Source of the DNA: Apodemus sylvaticus
Lineage: Eukaryota; Chordata; Mammalia; Rodentia; Muridae
Assembly (NCBI RefSeq): GCF_947179515.1
Contig: NC_067474.1
Location: forward strand, 94,429,324 to 94,493,323
Length of the DNA: 64,000 nucleotides
Direction of reading: 5' to 3'
The notes beneath the pieces are model-generated. The model was not told the origin of the DNA. It made no database searches and saw nothing but the letters and a program-made list of their open reading frames with translations. Within the stretch, counting starts at the first letter, position 1. Each line of letters begins with the position of its first letter. This document shows, piece after piece, positions 22,247 through 34,633 of this stretch. The translations under genes and the position numbers were made by a program.

Positions 22247-22600
22247 TCTTCCCCAGTTTCTTTACTATTAGCTTCAGAGTGTCTGGCTTTATGTGGAGGT
22301 CCTTGATCCATTTGGATTTGAGCTTAGTACAAGGCGATAAAGATGGATCAATTCAAACATAATCCATACAGCAAATGAGGTACAAGAAGAAAGGAGGAGT
22401 GGCCCCTTGTTCTAGAAAGACTCAGTGAAGAAGTATAGGGCAAAACCAGAACGGGGAAGTGGGAAGGGGTGGGTGGGAGGACAGGGGGAGAAAAGGGGGC
22501 TTATGGGACTTTCGGGGAATGGGGGGCTAGAAAAGGGGAAATCATTTGAAATGTAAATAAAAAATATATCGAATAAAAAAATTAAAAAAAAAAAAGAAAG
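22247..22600. mobile_element. 5'-inverted, short L1 insertion G1
   Basis: 22247-22348 is a minus-strand ORF2 segment (matching 23200-23300). From about 22349 the plus-strand L1 3' end follows: ACATAATCCATACAGC, a G-rich purine tract and an A-rich tail. The same target sequence lies on both sides. This is a twin-primed insertion that kept only about 0.35 kb. Confidence 0.88.
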
Positions 22601-22613
22601 AAAGAGTCAATGA
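22601..22613 (+). repeat. Target-site duplication, copy 2
   Basis: AAAGAGTCAATGA lies between the A-tail of G1 and the start of G2. Confidence 0.9.
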
Positions 22614-23833
22614 GTGGTATAGCAGGATCTTCTGGAAGTGAGGTGCCCAGTTTTCGGAGGAACCGCCAGACTGATTTCCAGAGTGGTTGTACCAATTTGC
22701 AACCCCACCAGCAGTGGAGGAGTGTTCCTCTTTCTACACACCCTCTCCAACACCTGCTGTCTCCTGAATTTTTAATCTTAGCCATTCTGACTGATGTAAG
22801 ATGAAATCTTAGGGTAGTTTTGATTTGCATTTCCCTAATGATTAATGAAGTTGAGCATTTTTTAAGATGCTTCTCTGCCATCCGAATTTCTTCAGGTGAG
22901 AATTCCTTGTTTAACTCTGTACCCCATTTTTTTAATAGGGTTGTTCGGTTTTCTGGAGTCTAACTTCTTGAGTTCTTTATATATATTGGATATTAGCCCT
23001 CTATCTGATGTAGGATTGGTGAAGATCTTTTCCCAATTTGTTGGTTGCCGATTTGTCCTCTTGATGGTGTCCTTTGCCTTACAGAAACTTTGTAATTTTA
23101 TGAGGTCCCATTTGTCAATTCTTGCTCTTAGAGCATACGCTATTGGTGTTCTGTTCAGAAACTTTCTCCCTGTACCGATGTCCTCAAGGGTCTTCCCCAA
23201 TTTCTTTTCTATTAGCTTCAGAGTGTCTGGCTTTATGTGGAGGTCCTTGATCCATTTGGATTTGAGCTTAGTACAAGGAGACAAGGATGGATCAATTCGC
23301 ACTCTTCTGCATGCTGACTGTAATAAGGATACATGCTCTACTATGTTCATAGCAGCCCTATTTATAATTGCCAGATGCTGGAAAGAACCCAGGTATCCCT
23401 CAACAGAAGAGTGGATGCAAAAAATGTGGTATATCTACACAATGGAGTACTATTCAGCCATTAGAAACAATGAATTCATGAAATTCTTAGGCAAATGGAT
23501 GGAGCTAGAGAACATCATACTAAGTGAGGTAACCCAGACTCAAAAGGTGAATCATGGTATGCACTCACTAATAAGTGGTTATTAACCTAGAAAACTGGAA
23601 TACCCAAAACATAATCCACACATCAAATGAGGTACAAGAAGAGCAGAGGAGTGGCCCCTGGTTCTGGAAAGACTCAGTGAAACAGTATTCGGCAAAACCA
23701 GAATGGGGAAGTGGGAAGGGGTGGGTGGGAGGACAGGGGAAGAGAAGGGGTCTTACGGGACTTTCGGGGAGTGGGGGGCTAGAAAAGGGGAAATCATTTG
23801 AAATGTAAATAAATTATATCGAAAAAATAAAAA
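22614..23833. mobile_element. 5'-inverted L1 insertion G2
   Basis: 22614-23322 is minus-strand ORF2 C-terminal coding sequence, including the cysteine motif (CWRGC ... HCWWGC) and LQSFCKAKDT-type residues. From about 23323 the plus strand takes over with DTCSTMFIAALFI and MWYIYTMEYYSAI to the ORF2 stop at 23583-23585, then a G-rich 3' UTR and an A-rich tail. The ORF2 parts are only lightly mutated, so the insertion is fairly young. Confidence 0.92.
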
Positions 23834-23846
23834 AAAGAGTCAATGA
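23834..23846 (+). repeat. Target-site duplication, copy 3
   Basis: The third AAAGAGTCAATGA follows the A-tail of G2 and leads into unique flanking DNA. Confidence 0.9.
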
Positions 23847-24011
23847 ACTGATTCCTTATGATATTCTGACATATTCATAGATCAGTACCTAGCCCTGTTG
23901 TCATAAAAGGAGCATCAAATTGTCAACAAATAATAAGCAGGGACCTGGTATGGGTCTGTTCTAGGACCTCTGTATATACAACTTAAGGTTGTGTAGTTTG
24001 GAGGACCCAAC

Positions 24012-24013
<2 letters not shown>

Positions 24014-24096
<83 letters not shown>
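24014..24096. repeat. (GA)n microsatellite, about 83 bp
   Basis: A long pure GA run. Confidence 0.97.
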
Positions 24097-24098
<2 letters not shown>

Positions 24099-24611
24099 CC
24101 AAGTCAGAACATTAGCCTTTCAAGGTGGTATTTGTTGGGAAATGCCAGGAGGGCAATAGAACCTGACCAGACTGTAGAGCTAGATGTGGCCAGAGGAGGA
24201 CCTGGCATACAAAGAAGGGAAGCTACTGAAGAGAAGACAGCTCTGATGGACAAGGATACTTGATCTACACAGCCAAACACCAGCATCTACAGGAAAGTAA
24301 CAAACCAAAAGTCTAGACTATCTCATCTATGTATACAACTGACAGTGTCCACTTTGTTAGGACCTGGAAATAAGCTTCTCTAATGATCAGCACGATGACT
24401 CTGCAGTGTGTTCTGTTCTTGCAGATAAGCAGAGTTCCCAGCAGTATGTCTTGTGATTCACAACTACTCATTACTCCTCTTCTAGAGACTCTGGACTCTG
24501 GTTTACCTGGGCATCTGTGTCCCCCTCTATCTATTTCTCTCTATGTCTCTGTGTCCCTGTCTGCCTCTCCATATTCCTCTCTTCCCTTATTCCTCTCCCT
24601 CCTTCCTCAGT

Positions 24612-24650
24612 CACACACACACACACACATACACACACACACACACACAC
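24612..24650. repeat. (CA)n microsatellite
   Basis: A CA run with one T interruption. Confidence 0.96.
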
Positions 24651-24789
24651 TTTAAGTTAAGAAAATTTGAAACAGAACATTGCCTCACCGTGTCTTGTGT
24701 ATTCTTTATTTTATCCTTTGTGCTCTTTGCTCCCTTTTTGAATTAAATGTTAGCAGTACACTTACTATGTAGTCTGTGCACACTCACAC

Positions 24790-24791
<2 letters not shown>

Positions 24792-24829
<38 letters not shown>
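24792..24829. repeat. (CA)n microsatellite
   Basis: An uninterrupted CA run about 140 bp after the previous one. Confidence 0.96.
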
Positions 24830-24831
<2 letters not shown>

Positions 24832-25689
24832 TGTTCTTCAGTGCTGAGAACCAAACCTAGGTCCACATGGAAACTGGCTATGAGACTCTAGAGCTATCCC
24901 CCCAAACACTTTATTTGTATGTTCTTTCTTATTCTCATTCACTAAGGCAATTTTCACTATTTCGCAATCTTTCATTTTCTGTTCTTTTCTTCCTAAGTGT
25001 TTTGTCTTTGTCCCATCTCAACTATACTTTCAGTAGTGTTTTGACCTTATCTTGAGCTTCAGTTTTGCTTTCAACTCATGTTTTTATTTTTTATGTCCCT
25101 TCTTGGTTTTCTTTGATTTTGTTTTTAAAAAGATCTCTTTAACTAGTATTTTTTTTCTTTTTAAAAACCCTTTTATAGTGTTTTATTCTTTTCTCCCCAA
25201 CAGCATTGTTCTCCCCTTTTTTAAAATTTATTTAACCTTGCTTCACCTTCGGTTTGCCTTCACCTCCTTTGGTAAGATCATTCAGTTACACTGTTCCCAC
25301 TTCCCTGAAGCAATTTTTACTTCACAGCTCGTTCTCATTGGCTTTATCACTTTCTGGTTTGCAGTCATTGTTTGGTTTGTTTGTGGGCTATAATCAATTT
25401 TAAGAACATTTCCAAGCCTTGTGAGTTTTGATATTGTTGTTAGAACATGGTATTTTCTCCTGAGTGGTGCTGGAAGAAGATCCCAAAGAAATGCAGAAGA
25501 GATATCCAAACCCACAAACACATGAACTGCATCACAGAAATGCAGGATATGTGAGGCGGCCAGGCAACATGATTCTTCAGCTACTGATTCAAAGTGAATG
25601 CATCATGCTGCAAACACTTATTAGTAAAAACAAGCAGTGTGTTAAAAGAATATTAACAAGCATCTGCTCACTGTAGGACCTGGAGAGGA

Positions 25690-26065
25690 ATGGTCATAGC
25701 ATACATGAAAATCAGCAAAGTGAGTGAGAAAATCAACAATCAATACATATGAAAAATGGCAGCAACATAGAAGGAAATATCAGTAAGGAAAGTAAGATAA
25801 AATAAAATAACATAGAAATGCTTTGTCTCCACCAAATATACCTCATTGTGAAGATATCTATAGACCAAGAATTGAAGAGTGGGAGGTTAATCTGTCAAGC
25901 AAGTTAAAGCTGAATAAAGCACAAACAAACTGCTATAGCTATTTGGACATCCAATAAAATAGATTTCAAACCACAGTTAGGCAAAAAAAATTAAAAAAAA
26001 AAAGGAACACTACTATACAATATAAAGGGGATAGTTCACCAGGAAGACTGAACCATTGTAAATAT
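25690..26065 (+). mobile_element. Ancient L1 fragment
   Basis: The region around 25960-26065 (AAATAGATTTCAAACCACA, then ATATAAAGGGGATAGTTCACC and ATTGTAAATATATAT) follows the order of a well-known ancient mammalian L1 stretch. It is heavily diverged, and the left limit is a guess. Confidence 0.5.
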
Positions 26066-26106
26066 ATATATGTGTGTGTATATATGCATATATACATACA
26101 TATAAA

Positions 26107-26148
<42 letters not shown>
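26058..26148. repeat. (TA)n, (TG)n and (AC)n compound microsatellite
   Basis: A compound TA/TG stretch is followed by a pure AC run from about 26107 to 26148. Confidence 0.95.
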
Positions 26149-26151
<3 letters not shown>

Positions 26152-26458
26152 TTGTTGGGCTCCTGATTTCAGAGTGGCTGCTCATGCTTCACGGATCAAT
26201 AGAATCCCTTATTGCTGTGCCTCACACTATATGTCTCAGTTGAGTTCAGGTCTAGTCAGGGTGAAAACCAAGATAAATCATCACAAGTGCGCTGTTTGTC
26301 AACCTGACAGAAAATATTTCCATGTTCCATTTAACTTTGGAAACAGTGAAGTTATAGTGTCACTTACTATGATATGACTATGCATATACAACTCAAACCA
26401 TTGCATCTTCCCAAGACAAATTCTCTTGAGAAATGCTTGTCTGTCCATCTGTCCGTCC

Positions 26459-26504
<46 letters not shown>

Positions 26505-27139
26505 ATCTATATCTATACCTATACCTATATCTATATATATCTATATATCTATATCTATATCTATATCTATATCTATATATCTTGTAACCTCTGATATTTT
26601 CACAAATCAATGCACATCATATGATAAAAGAGGAAAGAAAGCACAGATATCTGCCTAACATATATGGAAATAGGCATAAAACTTTCTCAGCAAGATAAGA
26701 CAGAAACACTCATGGCAATCACAATCTTAGGTCACCTGGCTTCATTCAGTATTTATAGGTACCTTCTATTATTAGCCATTCTGCATTTCCTCCACTCTGG
26801 GCAAGCATCTCAGCAGGTCTTGATTTCTTCACCTGGAGAGAGTTTACTCATACCTTCATTCCTGAAGCATTTGGACTATTTATCATCCTGACTAGAGTGG
26901 GATGTTGTAGTTTTCCACTTATTGAAACTATAGGACAAGGTAACACACCAAGATATTCCCTAAAGTCTTTCTTGAATCCCAGAAATACTTTTCATTATCT
27001 TCTGTATGAGTTGCTTTTCTATTTCTGCCATAGAACACCAATGAGAAAGCACTTCTAGTCCAAGTTTCCAAAAGATTTCACATTTTCCCCACAAAACAAA
27101 AGCCTGACATGTACATAACCAGGTTTACCACAGCAATAG
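26149..27139. other. Single-copy DNA with a tetranucleotide microsatellite
   Basis: No gene recognised outside the (CTAT)n tract listed next. Confidence 0.5.
26440..26580. repeat. (CTAT)n / (ATCTAT)n microsatellite
   Basis: Degenerate CTGTCCAT units lead into pure CTAT repeats from 26459, then hexamer-like ATCTAT and ACCTAT variants. Confidence 0.97.
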
Positions 27140-27490
27140 ACTTATTCCATGTACCAGTTTTTGTATTCCCTTGCTGTGATAGGATATTCTGACAGGAAGT
27201 CATTTATTTTGACTCTTAGTTCCAGAAGGGAAAGTTTTCATGGGGTGTGTGTGTGGGGGGGGGAGAGGCAAGACAGTGAGAACATGAAGTATCTGGCAGT
27301 CAGAAAGCAGAGAGAATACAGGAAGTGGGGCCTAGCTCTAAAAACCACAAAGAACATTTCCAATGATAAACGTTCTCCCGTTAGGCTCCACTTTTAAAGA
27401 ATTAATAGCCCACCCACACAGCATTATTCCCTGGGAAGCAAGTATTAAAAAACAGGAGGCTATGGGCCACATTTCACATTCAATCTGTAA
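27140..27490 (-). repeat. High-copy murid dispersed repeat (family R), old copy
   Basis: The order of segments (TGTATTCCCTTGCTGTGATAGG, then CATTTATTTTGACTC, then CCACTTTTAAAGAATTAATAG) follows the reverse of the repeat at 55566-55855 and matches the layout at 63083-63825. It is more diverged than those copies. I do not know its formal family name. Confidence 0.5.
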
Positions 27491-29879
27491 TACCTCTATT
27501 GTGAAGAATCAATCCAACTTTTCCTTAGTCTAGATCAGTAACCCTTCTTAGCATTGGCACACCTTTCTTAGTCTGCTGATTCAAGAGCACTAGGAGCCCA
27601 AAGTGGACAAGGGAAAAATCTTAGCTTCAAATTCAATGGAATGTTTGTTGTGTCTTCTGGTGGTAGAAGTAATCTTCCTTCTGGAACTAGAAGTTCTATG
27701 CCAGCAAATTTTGTGGTTGTGGGAATAGAAAGCAAAAATCATTTTTTTTTCTAGTGGGTCATTAGCAGAGTTGGTGAATGGCATAATTTATGTAACAATC
27801 CCTTGATTCCTGGACCCGTGAATACAAGCTATGAGAGAAATACCACTGCATATTGGGCGTTGATTCAAAGTTTATACTGTCTTCTGGAGAACTCTGTCCA
27901 GTCTTCCAGACTTTTGTTACTTTATTAACATTCTTACTTTTAAAGGTCATTCTAGCTTTCTTTCAAGCCAGCTGCTTCAGACTTGTATAGACAGTAACAA
28001 ACAAACAAAAAAACAGATCAATGAATTCTGTGATACAGTGCTACATTTATTTACCTGTGGAGTGAATTCCTTGGTTAGAATCAAAGCTGTGTAGAAACCT
28101 ACCATGGTGGCAGATAAGGCACTCTTTAAATCTGTTCATGCGCATTATTTTTAGCGGAAGCATAACAAGCAGGATGTAATAATCTATAGCCAGAATAAAT
28201 ATATATTGACCAAGGATAAATGCTACTCTTTCCACAATGAAAGTGGCCCTAGAACTTGCGTCTAGGTTCCTGACTTAACATCCCCGTGAGTAGTGCCATA
28301 TCAAGGAATCATTTTTGGTATGCTGTTGGCAGACTTGGCACTCCACAACAGCTATTGGCATGTTAGGTTTGGTGAGTGGAAATTCATGTTATTATGCACA
28401 TTCAGAATTTCCATCTCTCCCACCACAGCCATTTTGTTCAAGAGTCCTTTGAGCATTGATAAGGATAGCAAGGTAAAGACGCTAACTACTATCTATAGAA
28501 CATGTGATTCTATTTTATTATTTAAATCTTCCTCTGTAGAAGTCACTTGCTTATTGATGAACATTTAAAGGACACACATGTATCTTTGAATCCTTTGTTC
28601 ATCTGGAGAGATCTATCTACACACTTCTTGACGAAATGTCTATCATCAAGTTTTCAAACATGATATTTTTACGTTTCTAACCCTTCAGTCAAACCACTGG
28701 CTACATTGTATTAGTCAGTATGTAATCATACCTCTGACCATTTCTCCTTCCAAAAAAAATGTATGATCACATGCATTGCCCAAAGTTCAGCTCACTGTGA
28801 AGATTTTCCTTCAACAGTATACTGTAGTGTTGTCCCATAAACAGGCTATAATTTGTTCATTTCTGAAGGTTGTCTGTATAACAGATAAAACTATATGGAA
28901 ACTAGGTCATTTTCTTCTCTTGATCAGTCAACTAATACCTATTAGACTATAGGTACACACTTGTGGAAGGAAATCATTATAATTAAAGTAGAAACTAGGC
29001 ATTTGTACAAATTCTTAATGTAACTTGATTGTGCCTTAAGGGATTACTCAGGCCTAATCATTTATATACCATTCCTGTGTGATGATGATTGTTGTGAACA
29101 TTTATGACTTGGTGGGTCAGATAACACCCAGCTCATAAAGAGAAGCTCAGATCCCATGGGTCATTGTGAAGTAGTTAACTTCCACAAAAGTCCAATATAA
29201 TAAGGCAGGTGCTGTTTCTCAAAGAGAAAATAGTTGGCTTCAAAAGATGGAAGGTCCCTACTCTAAAATCTCAATGGTCTCTGCTATGATTCATTGGAGG
29301 GGATCTACCGGATACTCCAAAAAGCTTCCCTGCATGTCACCAATATGTCAAGAACCATTAGACCTGCTAGAAGCATATTTCAAATGTCATAGAAGTCTAG
29401 ACAACAGCCTGTGTCTGTTGGAGAGCCTTCTCCTTCTCTGGATCCCACTCAACTTTGTACTTCTGTTTTTCATAGGGAAAGGTCCCAGGTGAAATCCTTC
29501 ACTTTAGAAACAGTATCTCAACATGCCACACACAACTGGACTCCTAGAAGTTTTACTAAAGTCAAGGTCCTTGAATTTTGGTTAAACCTATTTTTCATCC
29601 TCTCATGCAATATGGCTTACCAAGTCCAGAATGGTTTCAACCTCCTTCTCGCTTGGTCAAATCAGCATAATTATTATCAATATTATGAACCAATGTAATA
29701 TCCTGTGGAAGACACAAGATCCATATGAACAAAGTAGGATACAGACACAGAAAATTAATATACCCTTGATGTAGAACAGTAATTAAATACTGCTGGCATT
29801 TGCAAGATCAGCAGTTGCAAACAAGTATAGGAAATGTGTTAATAACACACAAATAGACTTAACATGAGAAACCACATAT
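27491..29879. other. Single-copy DNA, no gene seen
   Basis: AT-rich, with no recognised coding sequence. The short frames at 28293-28568 and 29247-29698 have no family signature. Confidence 0.5.
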
Positions 29880-31145
29880 AATGATATCAATAGATATGAA
29901 AAATACTGTTGACAAAATTCAATATTACCTCATAAAATCTCTGAATAAAACAGGACTATAAGGAATATATTTCAATACAATAAAGGTTGTATATATGGTA
30001 TTTATAGACAAATTTGAAATTTAAAAAATTATAAGCATTTCCCCTAAAATCAGTAACAAAGCAGGTTTCCCACTCTCTTCAGTTCTATACAGTGTAGAAA
30101 TAGAAATTTTTGCTATAGCTATAAGACAAGAAAAGGAAATAAAATGGATACAATATGATAAGAAGACATCAAATACTCTTATTTACAGAAGATATGATTC
30201 TATTTTTAAAAGATTTATATGACTCCATTAGAAAACTCTTACATCTGGTAAATATTTTCAACAAAGTAGAAGAATACAAAATTAACATATAGAAATATTT
30301 GGCTTTTCTATAGATTAGTAAGGAAATGGCAGAGAAAAAATCATGGAATCATAAAAATATCACATTTACAATGGCTTTGAAACTCATAAGATACTAGCTA
30401 TAAAAGTAGCGAAGTAGGTAAAAGGCCCTTCAGGGAAATAAACAAAAACTGCATAGAGATTCCATGTTATCATCAAGTAAACAAATAACAATACAGGTGA
30501 AGATAAGGGAAAAATCTTTTTGTCACTTTGGATGGGAACAAAATTGGTATAGCCATTATCAAAATCAGTGTGGACATTTCTCAAGAATCTAAACATAGAA
30601 CTGTCTGTCATATGACCCAGCTACCTTGTCACTCCTGTATATAGATCTAAAGAATTCTAAGTCAGCATACCCTAGGGATACTTGCCTTATTCACAATAAC
30701 TAAGATATGGAACCAGCCTCTATATCCAACAGAGGGCTGGGTGGTGAAAACTTAATAAATGTGCACAATAGACTTTTATTTACCTGTGAAAGAAAATGCT
30801 ATTACACCATTTGCAGGAAAATGGATGATTGTCACATTTAGTGAAATAAACCAGATCCAAACAAGCTAAATGCTGCTCATTTTTTGTTATATATAGACTC
30901 AAGATTTAAGTGTGTGTGTGTGTAAAACATTAGAAAGCAGACTGGTTATTTAATGGAGGATGGAAGGAGGGAAGTAATATGATACATGTGACATGAAAGC
31001 AAGGAACCAGGATATGTTTGGGGAATGGAGACCAGTAAAAGGGAGCACAAGGGAGGAGGGAAGATAGTGGGGAGGAGGATGTTAAGAACAAAGTACAATG
31101 CATATGTATAAAAATAAAACCCATTACTTTGTGTACTAGCTTAAA
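29880..31145 (+). mobile_element. Ancient L1 fragment (ORF2 reverse transcriptase to 3' UTR)
   Basis: Heavily mutated but collinear with L1 ORF2. A degenerate reverse-transcriptase motif reads LFTEDMILF near 30178-30204 (normally FADDMIV). It is followed by sequence like the KEMAEKKS and GDLPYSY regions, then by a stretch resembling MWYIYTMEYY coding (30730-30850) and a purine-rich 3' UTR (30950-31080). Diverged far more than copies A and E, so it predates them. Confidence 0.72.
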
Positions 31146-34100
31146 AAAGGACAGAAAAATACTTAAGGTGATTTATTCAAAAAGAACATTGTTGGATGTT
31201 TATCAGAAAACAAAAACACAACCAAAAGGAAGCATCTAAACAAATCCACAAGCAACCAACCATAAACCCAAGCCAACCACACAGAAAGTGAGAGATACTC
31301 TCATGCAATGAGCACCAGAAACACTGTTGAGAAAAATCACTTTTATTATTAGAAGATAGCAATTGTTTGAATCTAGTATGAACAGGAAGATGTCAACTAG
31401 TCAGTTGGAGCATTTGTAAAGGAGTGAGAGGATTTATGACAGAGAGAATGCTGAGGACAGCATGCGATTCCTTCCCTGCCTCCCACCTTTCTCAGATGAC
31501 ATGTATGTCCTTGGGCTTAATGAGAATGATGGGAGGAGTTTGAACAGGAACTGCTCAGGAATAGAAAAACAGCCAAACCATATTTTTTTTTTTAAATCTG
31601 AGCTCCTGGGATTGGAATATTTGACCCTGAACATGCCAGACCAGCATTCAATTGCTGTGCTCTGCTACCACCCTGAAAGTCTATTTGGATGAAGAGTTTC
31701 TGGCTTTGTTCTTTTTTATGATTATATCATCTTTCTCCAGAACTTACCCACTTACAAAATTCATATGTTACCCATTTACAAAATTCATATGGGCATTCAC
31801 TGTTGTTATCTGTGAAAACTGGCCCAGCAATAACTGATTTCCTATTTTTTCTAAACTGAAAAACTAATATAAGCCACAAGTGTTATAGAGAGTTAGCAAT
31901 CCAGACACACCCTAACATGACATACAAAACAAAAATTGCAGAATACACATTTGGGACCCAATATGTCAGCAACTCTTCCAAGGACCGTGAAAATGCATCG
32001 ACTTGAAGAGTTGTGCAATTTGGAATTAGCAGATGTTGAGCATCTGCTCATGTGATTTCATCTGAGAACTGTCACTCTGATGGGCCCATCGTGGAGGAAA
32101 TATGGTGGATGCCCCGAGAGGAGAGCATGATGGAAATAGGTATTTTCTACTCTCTGTATTTCATCAGTCTTTCCATGTAAGGTTTTACTCAGCTTATGGA
32201 AAACCTCAATTTTCTCATTTTTGTCTTGGCATCACTTTTTCTGTTCTCTTCCCTGATCCAGGATAAGCCAGGTATTTGGAACTTTAATATCAGTGACATG
32301 TCACACACAGAAACTCCATCCCTGGAGGACTGTTCTATTCATTACCAGGCATTTACCAACATCTCTGGCCTTGTCAATCACATGCCCACAGGATCCATAG
32401 GCATCTATTTGTTAGATTTCTCACCAGAAGGCTTCAATGCTACCTGTTTTCTGGAGGCAACCCCTTCCATGGCTTTAAGAATCAGTTTTGCTGAAATGGT
32501 TTTAGTACCTGTAACTTTGCCCCAGCTCTTCTCCAGCACAACACTTTTATCTGACACATAACCATATCCATAACTGATCATATCTAAAACTGAGCTTGCA
32601 TCTTTCCTGGGTCTCTTTCTTGTCCCCCTTGTCCCTTTTCTTCTTTGTGTCATTTACAGAGTTAACTGTCACTCTTCAGCACTGCAAATCTCAGAGGTAG
32701 CCCTTCTTGTAATATACTTGCTGGATGGCACCTCTCATGGGGTCAGGAGTGTCTATAATTTGAGGGAACTTCTTTGTAAACAGTAACATATTTAAAGTTG
32801 GGTACAGCCTTGGGGAGTGATTGAAGCAACTCAAGGGAGTTAAGCTTAAATTTTATCATTTTTATTCTTGGTGTTCATTCTCATATATAAATAAAGGTAT
32901 TTCCTCGTGGAAAACATTTTCACTTGGTGAAAACATCAAGGGATTTTCTATCAAAAGACAGGAACATTTTATATAACAAACATCTTTTACTCAGTGTCTA
33001 ACTTGCATCAGGATATTAAACTTTTTGCCTCATTTAGTTTTCCTGCTACTTATAAGAAAGAAACTCATGTAATAATTGTGACTAAAGTCATATTTCTGGA
33101 GGTCAAATGTTCTCAGTCTGATTCATGGTCATAGCATTTGCTATTTGTTTGTACGATCACTCATACACTATAGTTAAATATTCCTCAGCTATGAAATATA
33201 AAATATTATGCTTCATTATTCTGCCATATAGATTAATTAGTCATTTTGTGTAAATCAGAACAGTGCTTGAAACACAGGAAATACATTGAAGATGGACAAT
33301 TGTCATCATTTTGCTGCTAAGAAAAGGAAGCCTGCAGTTCCAAGCATATCGATAGATTTGCACAATCCTCACATTTGTTAATGAGAGAGAGGGCAAGCAG
33401 GAATCTAAGTACAACCTCCACTGATGCAACAAGTTCAAGACCAGCTTGGACCACATGAAGGCCTATTTAAAAAATTCCTAAATTCTTTATAGAGTTAAGA
33501 AATTGAACATGTTACTGTGGGGTTCAGTCGCTTTGCAAAATCTTATACCAATGTATGGAGACTGTACTGTGAGTGGGGAAAAATATCTAGCAACCAGATA
33601 TTAGTGCGTTTCTACTCATTAATATAGTTTAAAATTAGTAATAAAAGATTGGAATAAATAGATATCCTATTGTCAATTATGAGAAGATGTTAATTGATAA
33701 TATGACAAATACACATGCTCCTCCAATTAGACTACAGATGTGTTGCTGTCCCACTGTATTCCTCGATGTCCTGTTGCAGATATGGAAAAACTAATTCTAC
33801 AGGATGGGCACGGCTAGGATCTGGAAAAGCTACAACAGGACTGAAAAAGTAGAATGATGTTGGCCGGTTCATGTCTCAACTTCAAATTTACTCCACACCT
33901 GTAGTAACATCAGTGGATGAGCAAGAAGAAACACGTTCCCATGAAGCTGACCTAGGAAGGTAGGAACAGCTCCTCAGCAAAGTACTCTGGCCCTTTCCAC
34001 AGAATGGCTGCTTCTTCAGCTGAACACATTACTCCAAACCATCTCTGTGGTCCAGAGCTCCTCTGTGGAGAACTTTGCACCTTCTTCTTCTCCTTGCTTT

Positions 34101-34574
34101 TTCTCACCTTGCGTCTCCTGTTCCTAATATTTACCCTAGCAGTCAAAAATTAGGACATAAGCCTTGTTTTAGCCACTATTTCCCCAATTCAGCCAAACAA
34201 GGATTCTAGACGCTTGTCCAGCTCTAAGACAGTGTTCTGGTTCTAGTTGTTACCGTTCTTTATCGGCACTTACGAAGGAAGGAGGATGAAGCAAACATCA
34301 ACCACATTTTCATAAATGCCTTCTTATCTCTGGAGTATTTCTCAAAGATTGTTACTTTCCTGTTTCTTTCAGGATAACAATTCTGAATCCATTTTCTTTT
34401 AAATCATCACATATGTCACCCAACATTTTGTGAAACCTATGGTAAGAGGCATATGTAAAAAAATAGTTTTTTTTTTTTAAAGAAAAAAAATCTCAGTTGT
34501 CATGGATAGTACAGAAACACTTTAATCAAAGGGTCTGAGATATTGCCTACTGGAGAAATAATTATGAAAGTATT

Positions 34575-34578
<4 letters not shown>
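31146..34578. other. Single-copy DNA, no supported gene
   Basis: The largest frame is 32196-32561 on the plus strand (121 codons): a hydrophobic N-terminus of about 20 residues and three N-X-S/T sites, but no known family, no splice evidence and an overlapping lysine-rich antisense frame (32405-32653). I leave it unannotated as a gene. The other short frames are weaker. Confidence 0.45.

Positions 34579-34627
<49 letters not shown>
34579..34627. repeat. (GA)n microsatellite
   Basis: A pure GA run of about 49 bp. Confidence 0.96.

Positions 34628-34633
<6 letters not shown>

Larger units (their letters stand above)
23847..25689. other. Single-copy DNA with microsatellites
   Basis: No gene recognised. 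It holds (GA)n at 24014-24096 and two (CA)n runs, and 24900-25400 is rich in T runs. Open frames at 24867-25055 and 25052-25393 are hydrophobic only because of the T-rich composition. Confidence 0.55.

Noticed and set aside
24000..26600. Clustered short repeats resembling an array
   Set aside because: These are ordinary GA, CA, TA and CTAT microsatellites without spacer/repeat alternation; no CRISPR or satellite structure.
32196..32561. 121-codon frame with a signal-like N-terminus
   Set aside because: No recognisable family, no promoter or splice support, and an equally open antisense frame; chance cannot be excluded.
32405..32653. Lysine-rich 82-codon antisense frame, possible processed pseudogene
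   Set aside because: I could not match it to any known protein, and there is no A-tail or target duplication.
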